Source of the DNA: a bacterium
GTDB lineage: Bacteria; Elusimicrobiota; Elusimicrobia; Elusimicrobiales; UBA9959
Length of the DNA: 21,767 nucleotides
Assembly: GCA_021845705.1 (NCBI GenBank)
Contig: JAJZVJ010000007.1
Coordinates: 1-21,767 of the forward strand
Direction of reading: 5' to 3'
The position numbers and the translations under genes are program-made. Below the pieces are notes generated by a model that saw only the letters and a list, made by a program, of their open reading frames with translations, ran no database searches and had not been told where the DNA came from. Positions 1 to 6,992 of the stretch are shown here, in pieces (position 1 is the first letter of the stretch; each line of letters begins with the position of its first letter).

Positions 1-357
1 TTTTTCCACGCGCACAAGTCTGGTGAGTGAAAGGCCCAGCGGGTTGGGCCTGTGGGGCGAACGCGAGGCGAAGACGCCTATCTTGCCGCCCCTGAGCCTG
101 GGCGGGTGTATCTTCGGGTGAAAAGTCTTGTTCGTGCTCAGGTGGAACCAGGACAGGAGCCAGACGTGGCTGAATTCCGACAAGCCGGCCAGGGAATGTT
201 CGGGCGAGTACCGGGAATGTATCTTAAGCCGGGCGAAAGAGCCGGGCACGAGGTGCGGCTGGCGCGGGGTCCCGAACTTTTCCCGGAAACAGGATTCCAG
301 GACGCCTATGACCTCCAGGCCCGGAGTTCCGGTATTCTCTTGTTTTTCGCCGGGCAT
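1..357 (-). CDS. trmO: TrmO/TsaA-type tRNA methyltransferase, C-terminus cut by window start
   Basis: Partial gene: the first 119 codons from the ATG at 357 are present and the reading frame is still open at base 1. The protein matches the TrmO (UPF0066/TsaA) family, which N6-methylates threonylcarbamoyl-adenosine at position 37 of some tRNAs using S-adenosylmethionine. Family landmarks visible are FREKFGTPRQP near residue 24, LVPGS, SEFSHVWLLSWFH near residue 63, and the most diagnostic block GVFASRSPHRPNPLGLSL near residue 95. The start lies 4 nt after the stop of the upstream methyltransferase gene, so it is probably the distal gene of the folD cluster. No strong Shine-Dalgarno is seen, which fits translational coupling. 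The family call is secure; the exact tRNA substrate is inferred from the family. Confidence 0.88.
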   Translation of the reverse strand, partial: MPGEKQENTGTPGLEVIGVLESCFREKFGTPRQPHLVPGSFARLKIHSRYSPEHSLAGLSEFSHVWLLSWFHLSTNKTFHPKIHPPRLRGGKIGVFASRSPHRPNPLGLSLTRLVRVEK

Positions 358-361
358 CGGC

Positions 362-1108
362 TCAGTTCTTCCGCGCCAGGATAATAAGGCGGTTCGTTTT
401 GTCCGTAAGCGGCCGGCCGCTGAAGCCGCCCCAGTATTTAAGCGGGGAAAGGCCCGCCTTCCGGAGCGCCGCGCCCAGGCGTTCCTTGTCGTAAAGGCGG
501 CTGAAAAAGCGGCGCGTCAGGATCTTTCCCCCGTTCTTGGGGATCCTCGTCCAGGCATTATATACCCCGTCGGGACCGGCTTTGGCCTCTTCCAGGTGGT
601 AATAATCCTCCAGCTCTACCCAGTCCCGCGGGCGGAAATTTTTGCGGACGAAGCCGCCGTTGACCACGTCTATCAGGAAGAGGCCCCCGGGTTTCAGGGA
701 GCGGGCGGCGCCCTTCAGCGTTTTTATATCGTCGGAAAATTTCTGGAAATAGCCGAAGCTGGTGAACAGGTTCACGGCCGCGTCGAATTCGCCCCGGAAC
801 TTCAGCCGCCGCATGTCGCCGCGTACCAGGCGCAGGGAGACCTTTTTTTTCTTCGCGCGCGCGGCCGCCTCCGCCAGGTATTCCCCGGAGAAATCGTAGC
901 CTGTGACCGCCAGCCCCTTTTTGGCGAATTCCACGGCGTGGCGGCCCGGGCCGCAGCACAGGTCCAGCAGGGCGGAGCCTTTTTTTAATTTAAGCTGTTT
1001 CAGCACGAAAGCGGCTTCGGCCGGCGCCTTCGCGACCGCCGCCGGGGAGGCGGGGTTATAGAACGAATTCCGGAAAAGGGACCTGTGCCATTCGTGGGGG
1101 ATCTTCAT
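362..1108 (-). CDS. class I SAM-dependent methyltransferase
   Basis: This 248-residue cytosolic protein has a Rossmann-type methyltransferase fold. Motif I is LLDLCCGPGRHAVEFAKKG (residues 47-65), followed by the acidic residue of motif II in YDFS (D72), RGDMRRL near residue 96, and the motif IV-VI order expected of small-molecule methyltransferases (SLKPGGLFLIDV). The N-terminal segment before motif I and the C-terminal SRLYDKERL-AALRKAGL segment, with the ending NRLIILARKN, are typical of the broad Methyltransf_25/11 group. The substrate cannot be read from the sequence. The gene sits between a GNAT gene (4 nt gap) and trmO (4 nt gap), so co-transcription is likely. A tRNA or small-molecule target is possible but is only context inference. 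Confidence 0.85.
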   Translation of the reverse strand: MKIPHEWHRSLFRNSFYNPASPAAVAKAPAEAAFVLKQLKLKKGSALLDLCCGPGRHAVEFAKKGLAVTGYDFSGEYLAEAAARAKKKKVSLRLVRGDMRRLKFRGEFDAAVNLFTSFGYFQKFSDDIKTLKGAARSLKPGGLFLIDVVNGGFVRKNFRPRDWVELEDYYHLEEAKAGPDGVYNAWTRIPKNGGKILTRRFFSRLYDKERLGAALRKAGLSPLKYWGGFSGRPLTDKTNRLIILARKN

Positions 1109-1112
1109 CCGC

Positions 1113-1607
1113 TTAGCGGGCCTGCTCCCGCGGGCCGGCCTTCACCAGGTTCCTGTAAACGCCCGGCTCGGAGCCTTCTATCACGGTGGCGCCTACGGTC
1201 TTCCTGAAGAATTCCACGGGCCCGGCCCAGCCGATGGCGGCGTAGCCGTAGCCGGCGTCGCGCATGGCTTCCAGCGTGCGTATCAGCAGGGCTTTCCCCA
1301 GCCCCTTTTTATGCGCGCTTTCATCCACGCCGATGGGGCCGAAGAAACCTTTAAGGGTGGAATCGTAACAGGCGAAACCGACCACCTGTTTTTCCTTTAC
1401 GGCTATAAAACAGGTCACCGGCTGGGCCGAAAAAGCCACGTCGCATTCGGAAGCCCAGGCGCGGGAGAACTTTTTCTCCACCCAGTCCATTACGGCGTGC
1501 TTTTCCGGGCCTATAGCGCGGCGGATGTCCACGCCGCCTTCGCGCAGCTTTTCAACCGGCTGCGCGGAGGAGGGCAGGTCGTAAAGTTTGACCAGGAGGT
1601 CCGCCAT
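1113..1607 (-). CDS. GNAT-family N-acetyltransferase
   Basis: This 164-residue protein carries the GNAT acetyl-CoA-binding core. The beta4 strand GFFGPIGVDESAH leads into the pyrophosphate-binding loop HKKGLGKALL (residues 99-108), which matches the family pattern Q/RxxGxG/A. It is followed by the alpha helix LIRTLEAMRDAGYGYA and the beta5 strand AAIGWAGPVEFFRKTVGA, which is close to the common WxGPxxFY/FxKxxGA ending. It transfers an acetyl group from acetyl-CoA to an unknown amine. The start codon overlaps the stop of the Lys-rich protein gene by one base (TAATG), showing translational coupling. The neighbouring Lys-rich protein is an unlikely substrate because it has a signal peptide, whereas GNAT enzymes are cytosolic. 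Confidence 0.85.
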   Translation of the reverse strand: MADLLVKLYDLPSSAQPVEKLREGGVDIRRAIGPEKHAVMDWVEKKFSRAWASECDVAFSAQPVTCFIAVKEKQVVGFACYDSTLKGFFGPIGVDESAHKKGLGKALLIRTLEAMRDAGYGYAAIGWAGPVEFFRKTVGATVIEGSEPGVYRNLVKAGPREQAR

Positions 1608-2035
1608 TACTGGCCTCCCTGCCCCTGCGGCTGGTCCTCTTCGCCGATCGGTTTCGCGGGTTTCAGTTTTGCCGCCGCGGCCGATTTTTTGCCTTTTCCT
1701 TTCGCGGCGGAAGTCTTTTTCTTCTTTTTCACTATCGGGTTGGCTCGTTTGTCGAATTTATAGGACTGCGCGCCTTCTACGGATTCGAACTTGTATTCGG
1801 AGGCCGGCTTAACGGGCTTTTTCTTTTTCTTCTTCGCCTTGGCTTTGGTCTTGGCCTTGGCTTTGGCCTTGGCTTTTTTAGCCGGCTTCTTCGGCGCCGG
1901 TTTCTCCGCGGGCTTATCCGGGGCCGCGGCGGCCTGTTCCGTCTGCTGTCCGCCCCCCTCTTCCTGTGCGAAGGAGGGCAGGTGGAGTGCGGCCGCCATC
2001 AGGAACGCCGCCGCAAGATAAAATATTTTTTTCAT
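1607..2035 (-). CDS. exported Lys/Ala-rich low-complexity protein
   Basis: This 142-residue protein is of unknown function. The start at 2035 gives MKKIFYLAAAFLMAAALHLPSFA, a classic Sec signal peptide with likely cleavage after SFA (residue 23). An in-frame start further upstream would be inside folD and would lose this signal. The mature part has an acidic/Gln segment (24-35), a Pro/Lys/Ala tract with (AK)n and poly-lysine (41-74), a short ordered-looking island YKFESVEGAQSYKFDKRANP (81-100), a second poly-lysine stretch, and a tail EEDQPQGQGGQ. The net charge is strongly positive. Its ATG overlaps the folD stop by 4 nt (ATGA). The tract is encoded by GCC-AAG hexanucleotide repeats near 1836-1876. 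It may bind acidic envelope polymers, but that is speculative. Confidence 0.75.
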   Translation of the reverse strand: MKKIFYLAAAFLMAAALHLPSFAQEEGGGQQTEQAAAAPDKPAEKPAPKKPAKKAKAKAKAKTKAKAKKKKKKPVKPASEYKFESVEGAQSYKFDKRANPIVKKKKKTSAAKGKGKKSAAAAKLKPAKPIGEEDQPQGQGGQ

Positions 2036-2931
2036 GTGAATATTATCTCTCCCTTTTCCGTTTTCGGGGCCAGTTCGGCGGCCTTGACCGAGGCCTCTAT
2101 CAGGCAGGCCAGCGTGACCGGGCCCACTCCGCCGGGGACCGGGGAAACGGCCGCGGCCGTGTCCTTGATGTCCTCTAAGTCGGCGTCGCCGCACATCTTG
2201 CCGTTCTCGTCGAAATTGGTCCCCACGTCTATGACGGTGGCATCCGGCGGCAGCAGTTCTTTCTTAAGCCACTTCGCCTTGCCGGCGGCGGTCACTATAA
2301 GGTCCGCGCGCTTGAATATTTCGCCGGTATTCTTTGTGCGGGTATGGCACAGCGTTACCGTCGCGTCGAGAGACGTGAGCATCTGCGCGAGGGGCCGTCC
2401 CACCACCGCGGAGCGCCCGGCTACGGCCACGTTAAGCCCGGCCGGGTCTATCTTGTGGAATTTAAGCAGGCGTATCACCGCCAGGGCCGTGCAGGGGGTA
2501 AAATAACCGCCGGCCTCTATCTCCCGGAATTTTTTGGCCAGGAAAAGCCGGCCCATGTTCAGCGAGGAGAGCCCGTCCACGTCCTTGGCGGCCGGCAGCG
2601 CGTCCCAGGTTTCAAGCGTGTCAAAGCCTTCCGGCAGCGGGCGTTCCACCATGATGGCGTCGTAGGCCGGATCCGCTCCCAGCCGGGCCAGCAGGGCCTT
2701 GAAGGCCGGGTAGCCTTCTTCCGCCCTTGGCGCGAACAGGTTTACCGTTATCCCCAGTTTCTCGCAGGCGGCTATCTTCCTCTTTACGTAGACCGCCGAC
2801 GGGGAGTCCGCGAAATAATTTATTATCGCCAGGGACGGCGGGCGCCCGAGACGGGCTTTGACCCCCGCTACGCGCTCCGTAAGCGAGCCCAGTATTTCCT
2901 CCGAAAGCGTTTTCCCTTCGAGTATTTTCAT
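2032..2931 (-). CDS. folD: FolD, methylenetetrahydrofolate dehydrogenase/cyclohydrolase
   Basis: FolD interconverts 5,10-methylene-, 5,10-methenyl- and 10-formyl-tetrahydrofolate in the cytosol, supplying one-carbon units to purine and formyl-methionine synthesis. The 299-residue length is close to the usual 280-300. Landmarks: YVKRK with catalytic-type Tyr48 and Lys52, KDVDG (116-120), PCT (146-148), the NAD(P) site GRSAVVGRPLAQML (172-185), CHTRTKN, VIDVGTN, and the C-terminal SPVPGGVGPVTLA signature. Two positions are unusual. The near-invariant VQLPLP reads VERPLP, so the active-site Gln (98 in E. coli) is Glu96. PCTPxG reads PCTALA. The ATG at 2931 lies just after a terminator hairpin, and the stop overlaps the next gene by 4 nt. 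It is probably the first gene of a five-gene cluster. Confidence 0.93.
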   Translation of the reverse strand: MKILEGKTLSEEILGSLTERVAGVKARLGRPPSLAIINYFADSPSAVYVKRKIAACEKLGITVNLFAPRAEEGYPAFKALLARLGADPAYDAIMVERPLPEGFDTLETWDALPAAKDVDGLSSLNMGRLFLAKKFREIEAGGYFTPCTALAVIRLLKFHKIDPAGLNVAVAGRSAVVGRPLAQMLTSLDATVTLCHTRTKNTGEIFKRADLIVTAAGKAKWLKKELLPPDATVIDVGTNFDENGKMCGDADLEDIKDTAAAVSPVPGGVGPVTLACLIEASVKAAELAPKTEKGEIIFT

Positions 2932-2943
2932 AGGTATATCCTA

Positions 2944-2975
2944 AATAAAAACGGCGGCCTTCAGCAGGCCGCCGT
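2944..2975 (-). terminator. rho-independent terminator after the secreted-protein gene
   Basis: A perfect 10-bp stem (ACGGCGGCCT at 2951-2960 and AGGCCGCCGT at 2966-2975) closes a 5-nt loop. On the minus strand it is followed by TTTTTATTTAG. It lies about 20 nt after the stop of the 177-residue protein gene and ends only about 12 nt before the folD start codon. Confidence 0.9.
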
Positions 2976-2994
2976 AATTGCCGTGGCCTGCGGC

Positions 2995-3528
2995 TTACTG
3001 CGCGTCTTCAACGTAGATCGAGCCGTTGAGGTAGCCGGAGCCGCTCAGCGAGACGAAGTTGGAGCTCGGGAACCCTGAAACGGAAATGCTGCCCGACATG
3101 CTGGTTGAACCCACCGGCTTTCCGTCCTGGTAGAACTGGACATACACATTCGGCCACACGGTCTGGAAGACGTACTGGTTGGGGTAGATCCACATGGAGG
3201 CCGGGACGTTTATGTAGGCGTTATTGCTGGTAACTTTCCCGGAGGAGTCCCTGAAGGTGGCCCAGCCGCTGAGAGTTACCGTGGTGTAACCGCCGGTGGT
3301 CCCGGGCAGGAAGCCGTTCCCGTTAAGGTTGACGTAGCCGGAAACCTGCACGTAGCTGCCGGTCCTGGCCTTTACGGGCTTGGCCGCTTCGGGAACTTCC
3401 ACTTTCGGGGCGGAAACTACCGTGCCGAGCTGGGTAGAGAACGCGGCGTCCGTAAAATTAAGTTTATCGGCCGCGTTAACGCTGGCGGCCAGAAGGCCGC
3501 AAACCGCAGTAAGAATAATTTTTTTCAT
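2995..3528 (-). CDS. small secreted beta-rich protein of unknown function
   Basis: This 177-residue protein is not recognised. The N-terminus MKKIILTAVCGLLAASVNA is a Sec signal peptide with likely cleavage before ADK (about residue 19). Residues 20-55 form a linker-like segment (VEVPEAAKPVKART). From about 57 to the end it is a Gly/Ser/Val/Tyr-rich region with alternating polarity typical of beta strands, and with two similar blocks: YVQVSGYVNLNGNGF and STSMSGSISVSGF, each followed by a VxLSG strand. This suggests a small beta-sandwich with an internal repeat. There is no lipobox or sortase signal. The Shine-Dalgarno GGAGGG (3533-3538) lies 4-5 nt upstream of the ATG. It is a monocistronic unit with a -10 box at 3549-3554 and its own terminator. 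Confidence 0.78.
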   Translation of the reverse strand: MKKIILTAVCGLLAASVNAADKLNFTDAAFSTQLGTVVSAPKVEVPEAAKPVKARTGSYVQVSGYVNLNGNGFLPGTTGGYTTVTLSGWATFRDSSGKVTSNNAYINVPASMWIYPNQYVFQTVWPNVYVQFYQDGKPVGSTSMSGSISVSGFPSSNFVSLSGSGYLNGSIYVEDAQ

Positions 3529-3541
3529 TGTACCCTCCGTA

Positions 3542-3560
3542 CCTTTTTATTATACCAAAC
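3542..3560 (-). promoter_or_regulatory. promoter -10 region of the secreted-protein gene
   Basis: Reading leftward, TATAAT (3549-3554) sits about 20 nt upstream of the start codon and is part of the 13-mer TATAATAAAAAGG (3542-3554). The expected -35 position, near 3572-3577, reads GTAAGC, which is not consensus. The same 13-mer occurs inverted at 3622-3634. Confidence 0.6.
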
Positions 3561-3610
3561 AATAGGGCGCCGCTTACCTGCGCCCGCGCTTTTCCGCCGC
3601 AGAATAAGGT

Positions 3611-3634
3611 TTTTATTGTAATATAATAAAAAGG
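3611..3634 (+). promoter_or_regulatory. promoter -10 region of the iron-sulfur flavoprotein operon
   Basis: A perfect TATAAT (3622-3627) lies within TATAATAAAAAGG (3622-3634), 34 nt before the ATG at 3662. No convincing -35 hexamer is seen 16-18 nt upstream. Both this site and the divergent site on the minus strand carry TATTGT a few bases upstream of the -10 box, which suggests a shared activator or sigma-factor contact. That is inference. Confidence 0.6.
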
Positions 3635-3638
3635 ACGG

Positions 3639-3653
3639 GCGGGCCATGCCCGC
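3639..3653 (+). other. short hairpin in the 5' leader before the flavoprotein start
   Basis: GCGGGC (3639-3644) and GCCCGC (3648-3653) form a perfect 6-bp stem with a CAT loop, ending 8 nt before the start codon. No purine-rich Shine-Dalgarno lies between the hairpin and the ATG, so the structure occupies the usual ribosome-binding position. It could affect translation or could be chance in GC-rich DNA. Confidence 0.4.
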
Positions 3654-3661
3654 GGCAACAT

Positions 3662-5758
3662 ATGGAAAGAATAACCGAACACCCTATCCTCCAGCCGGAG
3701 GCGCGGCCCCCGGTGAACTTCACTTTTGACGGGAAGCCCTGTACCGGGCTCGAGGGCGAGATGATCTCGAGCGCGCTTTACGCCAACGGCATAAAGATCT
3801 TCAGCCTGCACAAGAAAGACTCCTCCCCGCAGGGTATCTTCTGCGCTAACGGCCAGTGCGCGCAGTGTTCCGTTATCGCGGACGGGCTGGCGGTAAAATC
3901 CTGCGTTACCCCGGTGCGGGAAGGGATGAAGGTAGGCACTTTGCGCGGGGCCGCCAGGCTCCCCCGGGCGGTCTGCGTGTCCGAGTTCGGGCGCGTCGAA
4001 GAGCTGGACGTTGACGCGCTGATAATAGGCGGCGGCCCGTCCGGGCTAGCGGCCGCGGCGGAGCTTGGGAAGCTGAACGTCAGCACCCTCGTTATAGACG
4101 ACAAGGACAGGTTCGGCGGCAAGCTGGTGCTCCAGACCCATAAATTCTTCGGTTCGGTGGAGGACTGCTACGCCGGAACGCGCGGCGTGGATATAGCGGA
4201 GAAGCTGGAGGGACAGCTGAGGGAATATCCTTCGGTAAAAACCTGGTCAAGCGCCTCCTGCCTGGCCGTCTTTTCGGATAAGAAAGTCGGCGTGCTCCGC
4301 GGCGACAAATATTACCTGGTCCGCCCGAAGGCGCTGATAAGCGCTACCGGCGCCAGGGAGAAAAGCCTGGCCTTCCCCGGGAACACGCTGCCCGGCGTAT
4401 ACGGCGCCGGCGCTTTCCAGACCCTGGTGAACCGCGACCTGGTGCGCCCCGCTAAAAGGCTGTTCGTGGTCGGCGGCGGCAACGTGGGCCTGATAGCCGC
4501 CTACCACGCCCTGCAGGCCGGGATAGAGGTGGTCGGGCTGATAGAGGCCCAGGCCCGCTGCGGCGGCTACAAGGTCCACGCCGACAAGATAAAGCGGCTG
4601 GGCGTTCCGGTGTACACGCGCCACACCATCCTGCGCGCGGAGGGCAAAAACGGCCTGGAGACGGTGACCGTCGCCGCCGTGGACGAGAAATTCCGCCCGT
4701 TGCCCGGCACGGAAAAAACATTCAAAGCCGATACCCTGCTGATAGCGGTGGGCCTTAACCCCGTGGACGAGTTCCACGCGCAGGCGCTCGAGGCCGGGAT
4801 GGAGGCTTTCGTCTGCGGAGACGCCGAGGAGATAGCCGAAGCTTCGGCCGCGATGTTCAGCGGCAAGATCACCGCGCATAAAGTCCTTAAAAATCTTGGG
4901 GTCATGGTCTCCCCGGTGCCCCAGTTCTGGTTCGACCGCCTTGAGGTGCTGAAGTCCAGGCCCGGCGCTATCGGGACGCCGGTGAAGGAAAAACATTCAA
5001 CTCCCGTCTACCCTGTGCTGCACTGCCGCCAGGAGATCCCCTGCAATCCCTGCGTCACCGTCTGTCCCAGGAAGTCAATAAAGCTCTCCGGTGAAAGCAT
5101 AATGACCACCCCTTTCTTCTCCGGGGACTGCATAGGCTGCTTCAAGTGCCTCCTTATCTGCCCCGGGCTCGCGGTAACCCTGGTGGATTACAGGAAGGAC
5201 CCCGTGAACCCGTCGCTGGCGCTGCCGTTCGAGATAGGCCGCGGCCTGGTGAAAAAAGGCGATAAAGTGCGCCTTGCCGGCTGGGAAGGCGCCGACCTGG
5301 GCGAGGCCGAGGTCCTGGACGTAAAAGATTTCAAGGCCGAGAACACCCTTATAGTTATAGTGAAGGCTTCCCCGGAGACGGCCGACCTGGCCGTTTCCAT
5401 CAGGCTTTATGACGCGGAGGCCGGGGAAAAGGCCTCCGAAGAACTTAAAAAAGCGGAGGATGACACGATAATCTGCCGCTGCGAGCGGGTAAGCCTGGGC
5501 GAGGTGCGGCGCGCTATCCGTTCGGGCCTGCGCGACCTGAACCAGCTTAAGGCGGTCACCCGCGCCGGCATGGGCGCCTGCGGCGCCAAGACCTGTTCTT
5601 CCCTGCTGCTGAATATTTTCCGGAGCGAGGGGATAGACCTCAAAGAGGTCACAGGTTTCACCAAAAGGCCGCTCTTCGTGGAAGCCCCTCTCGGGGTTTT
5701 CTCCGGGGTGAAATGCAGCACGGAGGCTGAAGAGAAAGCGAGCTGGAGCGGTTTCTAG
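3662..5758 (+). CDS. multi-cluster iron-sulfur FAD/NAD oxidoreductase (HcnA-HcnB-like fusion, alpha subunit)
   Basis: This 698-residue modular flavoprotein has the following domains in order. A 2Fe-2S ferredoxin-like domain has Cys61, 66, 69 and 81 (CANGQCAQC). A two-dinucleotide-binding oxidoreductase core has GGGPSG (123-128) for FAD, ATGAREK (229-235), and VGGGNVGL (271-278) for the second nucleotide. A double-cluster ferredoxin has Cys456, 462, 465, 469 and CIGCFKCLLIC (491-501). A BFD-like 2Fe-2S domain has CRC at 606-608 and Cys641 and 646. The layout matches the alpha subunits of sarcosine oxidase, HcnAB and amino-acid or hydroxyproline dehydrogenases, fused with a ferredoxin. It probably passes electrons from the DAO-type partner encoded 59 nt downstream to a quinone, ferredoxin or NAD(P). 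The true acceptor and substrate are unknown. Confidence 0.85.
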   Translation: MERITEHPILQPEARPPVNFTFDGKPCTGLEGEMISSALYANGIKIFSLHKKDSSPQGIFCANGQCAQCSVIADGLAVKSCVTPVREGMKVGTLRGAARLPRAVCVSEFGRVEELDVDALIIGGGPSGLAAAAELGKLNVSTLVIDDKDRFGGKLVLQTHKFFGSVEDCYAGTRGVDIAEKLEGQLREYPSVKTWSSASCLAVFSDKKVGVLRGDKYYLVRPKALISATGAREKSLAFPGNTLPGVYGAGAFQTLVNRDLVRPAKRLFVVGGGNVGLIAAYHALQAGIEVVGLIEAQARCGGYKVHADKIKRLGVPVYTRHTILRAEGKNGLETVTVAAVDEKFRPLPGTEKTFKADTLLIAVGLNPVDEFHAQALEAGMEAFVCGDAEEIAEASAAMFSGKITAHKVLKNLGVMVSPVPQFWFDRLEVLKSRPGAIGTPVKEKHSTPVYPVLHCRQEIPCNPCVTVCPRKSIKLSGESIMTTPFFSGDCIGCFKCLLICPGLAVTLVDYRKDPVNPSLALPFEIGRGLVKKGDKVRLAGWEGADLGEAEVLDVKDFKAENTLIVIVKASPETADLAVSIRLYDAEAGEKASEELKKAEDDTIICRCERVSLGEVRRAIRSGLRDLNQLKAVTRAGMGACGAKTCSSLLLNIFRSEGIDLKEVTGFTKRPLFVEAPLGVFSGVKCSTEAEEKASWSGF

Positions 5759-5817
5759 ATATACGTGCGGGGACGCCGCACCGGCATGAAAGCCGCCGCG
5801 AGTTCCCCGGTGTTATT

Positions 5818-6972
5818 ATGGAAAATAATTACGATGTCATTATAATCGGGGCCGGGAGCATAGGGACGCCCCTGGCCATGGCTCTGGCGGAAAGGAAGCT
5901 TAAGACCCTTGTCGTGGAAAAGGGCGCTTCCCCGGGACAGGGCCAGAATAAATGCGCCATAGGCGGGGTGCGCGCCACGCATTCCGACGGGTCCAAGATA
6001 AAGGCCTGCCTCAGAAGCCTGGAGATCTTTTCCTCCTGGCGGGAAAAGCATGGCGACGATATAGGCTGGAGGAGAGGAGGCTACCTTTTCCCCGTCTATA
6101 CCGAAAGGGACGAAGCCGTGCTGAAAGACCTGCTAAAAGTGCAGCGCGGTTTCGGGCTGGACATAGACTGGGCCGGCCCGGAGAAGGTAAGGGAACTGGT
6201 TCCCGGCATAGCGGAGAAGGACCTGCGGGGCGGGACCTGGGCCCCCGGGGACGGTTCGGCCTCGCCGCTGCAGAGCGTAAACGCTTTTTTCCGCAGGGCC
6301 GTTAAGCTGGGCGCGGAGTTCCAGTTTAAGGAAACGGCCACCGGGATACTGTCCGGGAACGGCGCGGTCACGGGGGTGCTTACCTCCGCGGGAAAATATT
6401 CTTCCGCGTGGGTGGTGAACGCCGCCGGCGCCGAGGCCGCGGAGGTTTCGGAGCTTGCGGGGGTAAAAGTCCCGGTGAGGCCCGACTGCCACGAGGCCGG
6501 GATAAGCGAGCCGGCGGAGAGGTTCTTCGGGCCGATGGTGGTGGACATACGCCCCGGGGACAAGTCAAAGAATTACTATTTCTACCAGAACCCCGAAGGG
6601 CAGCTGGTTTTCTGCCTCACCCCGCAGCCGCCGGTCTGGGGGCGCGACAGGCGCTCCACTTCGGAGTTCCTCCCGGAGATCTCCCGCCGGATGATCTCCC
6701 TGATGCCGAACCTGGCCTCCCTGAAGGTGCGCCGCACCTGGCGCGGGCTCTACCCTATGACCCCGGACGGCTTTCCCGTGGTGGATTTTCCGCCGGCGCT
6801 GAAGGGCTATGTGCTGGCCGTGGGGATGTGCGGGCAGGGCTTCATGCTGGGCCCGGGCCTGGGGCAGGCGGTGGCCGCGCATATTGCGGGCTCCCCGTCC
6901 GCGGAAGACAGGGAGATACTGGCGGGGTTCGCCCTGGGGCGCAGTTTCTCCGGCCAGGAAAAACTCAAGTAG
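5818..6972 (+). CDS. DAO-family FAD-dependent oxidoreductase (beta subunit of the preceding enzyme)
   Basis: This 384-residue protein begins with the FAD-binding motif DVIIIGAGSIG (6-16) and the acidic end of beta2 (VVEKG). It continues with the DAO-fold blocks GGVRATHSDG, RRGGYLF, a substrate-domain region, and the C-terminal FAD-contact segment RRTWRGLYPMTPDGFPVV (about 303-320), then VLAVGMCGQGFMLGPGLG. This is the pattern of sarcosine oxidase beta, HcnC, glycine oxidase and D-amino-acid dehydrogenase. It probably oxidises an amine or imino/amino acid and hands electrons to the iron-sulfur flavoprotein encoded upstream. The start is fixed because the FAD motif begins six residues in. The upstream ATG near 5786 is out of frame. 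A terminator closes the pair about 20 nt after the stop. The specific substrate is not readable. Confidence 0.85.
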   Translation: MENNYDVIIIGAGSIGTPLAMALAERKLKTLVVEKGASPGQGQNKCAIGGVRATHSDGSKIKACLRSLEIFSSWREKHGDDIGWRRGGYLFPVYTERDEAVLKDLLKVQRGFGLDIDWAGPEKVRELVPGIAEKDLRGGTWAPGDGSASPLQSVNAFFRRAVKLGAEFQFKETATGILSGNGAVTGVLTSAGKYSSAWVVNAAGAEAAEVSELAGVKVPVRPDCHEAGISEPAERFFGPMVVDIRPGDKSKNYYFYQNPEGQLVFCLTPQPPVWGRDRRSTSEFLPEISRRMISLMPNLASLKVRRTWRGLYPMTPDGFPVVDFPPALKGYVLAVGMCGQGFMLGPGLGQAVAAHIAGSPSAEDREILAGFALGRSFSGQEKLK

Positions 6973-6992
6973 GGGCGCGGTTCCGCGCGCAG

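Noticed and set aside
128..988. A 286-codon open frame on the plus strand
   Set aside because: It is antisense to trmO and the methyltransferase, which have recognisable family motifs and tight gene spacing.
1836..1876. The (GCC AAG) repeat as a CRISPR or regulatory repeat
   Set aside because: It is an in-frame hexanucleotide repeat coding Ala-Lys inside a protein with a signal peptide; there are no spacers.
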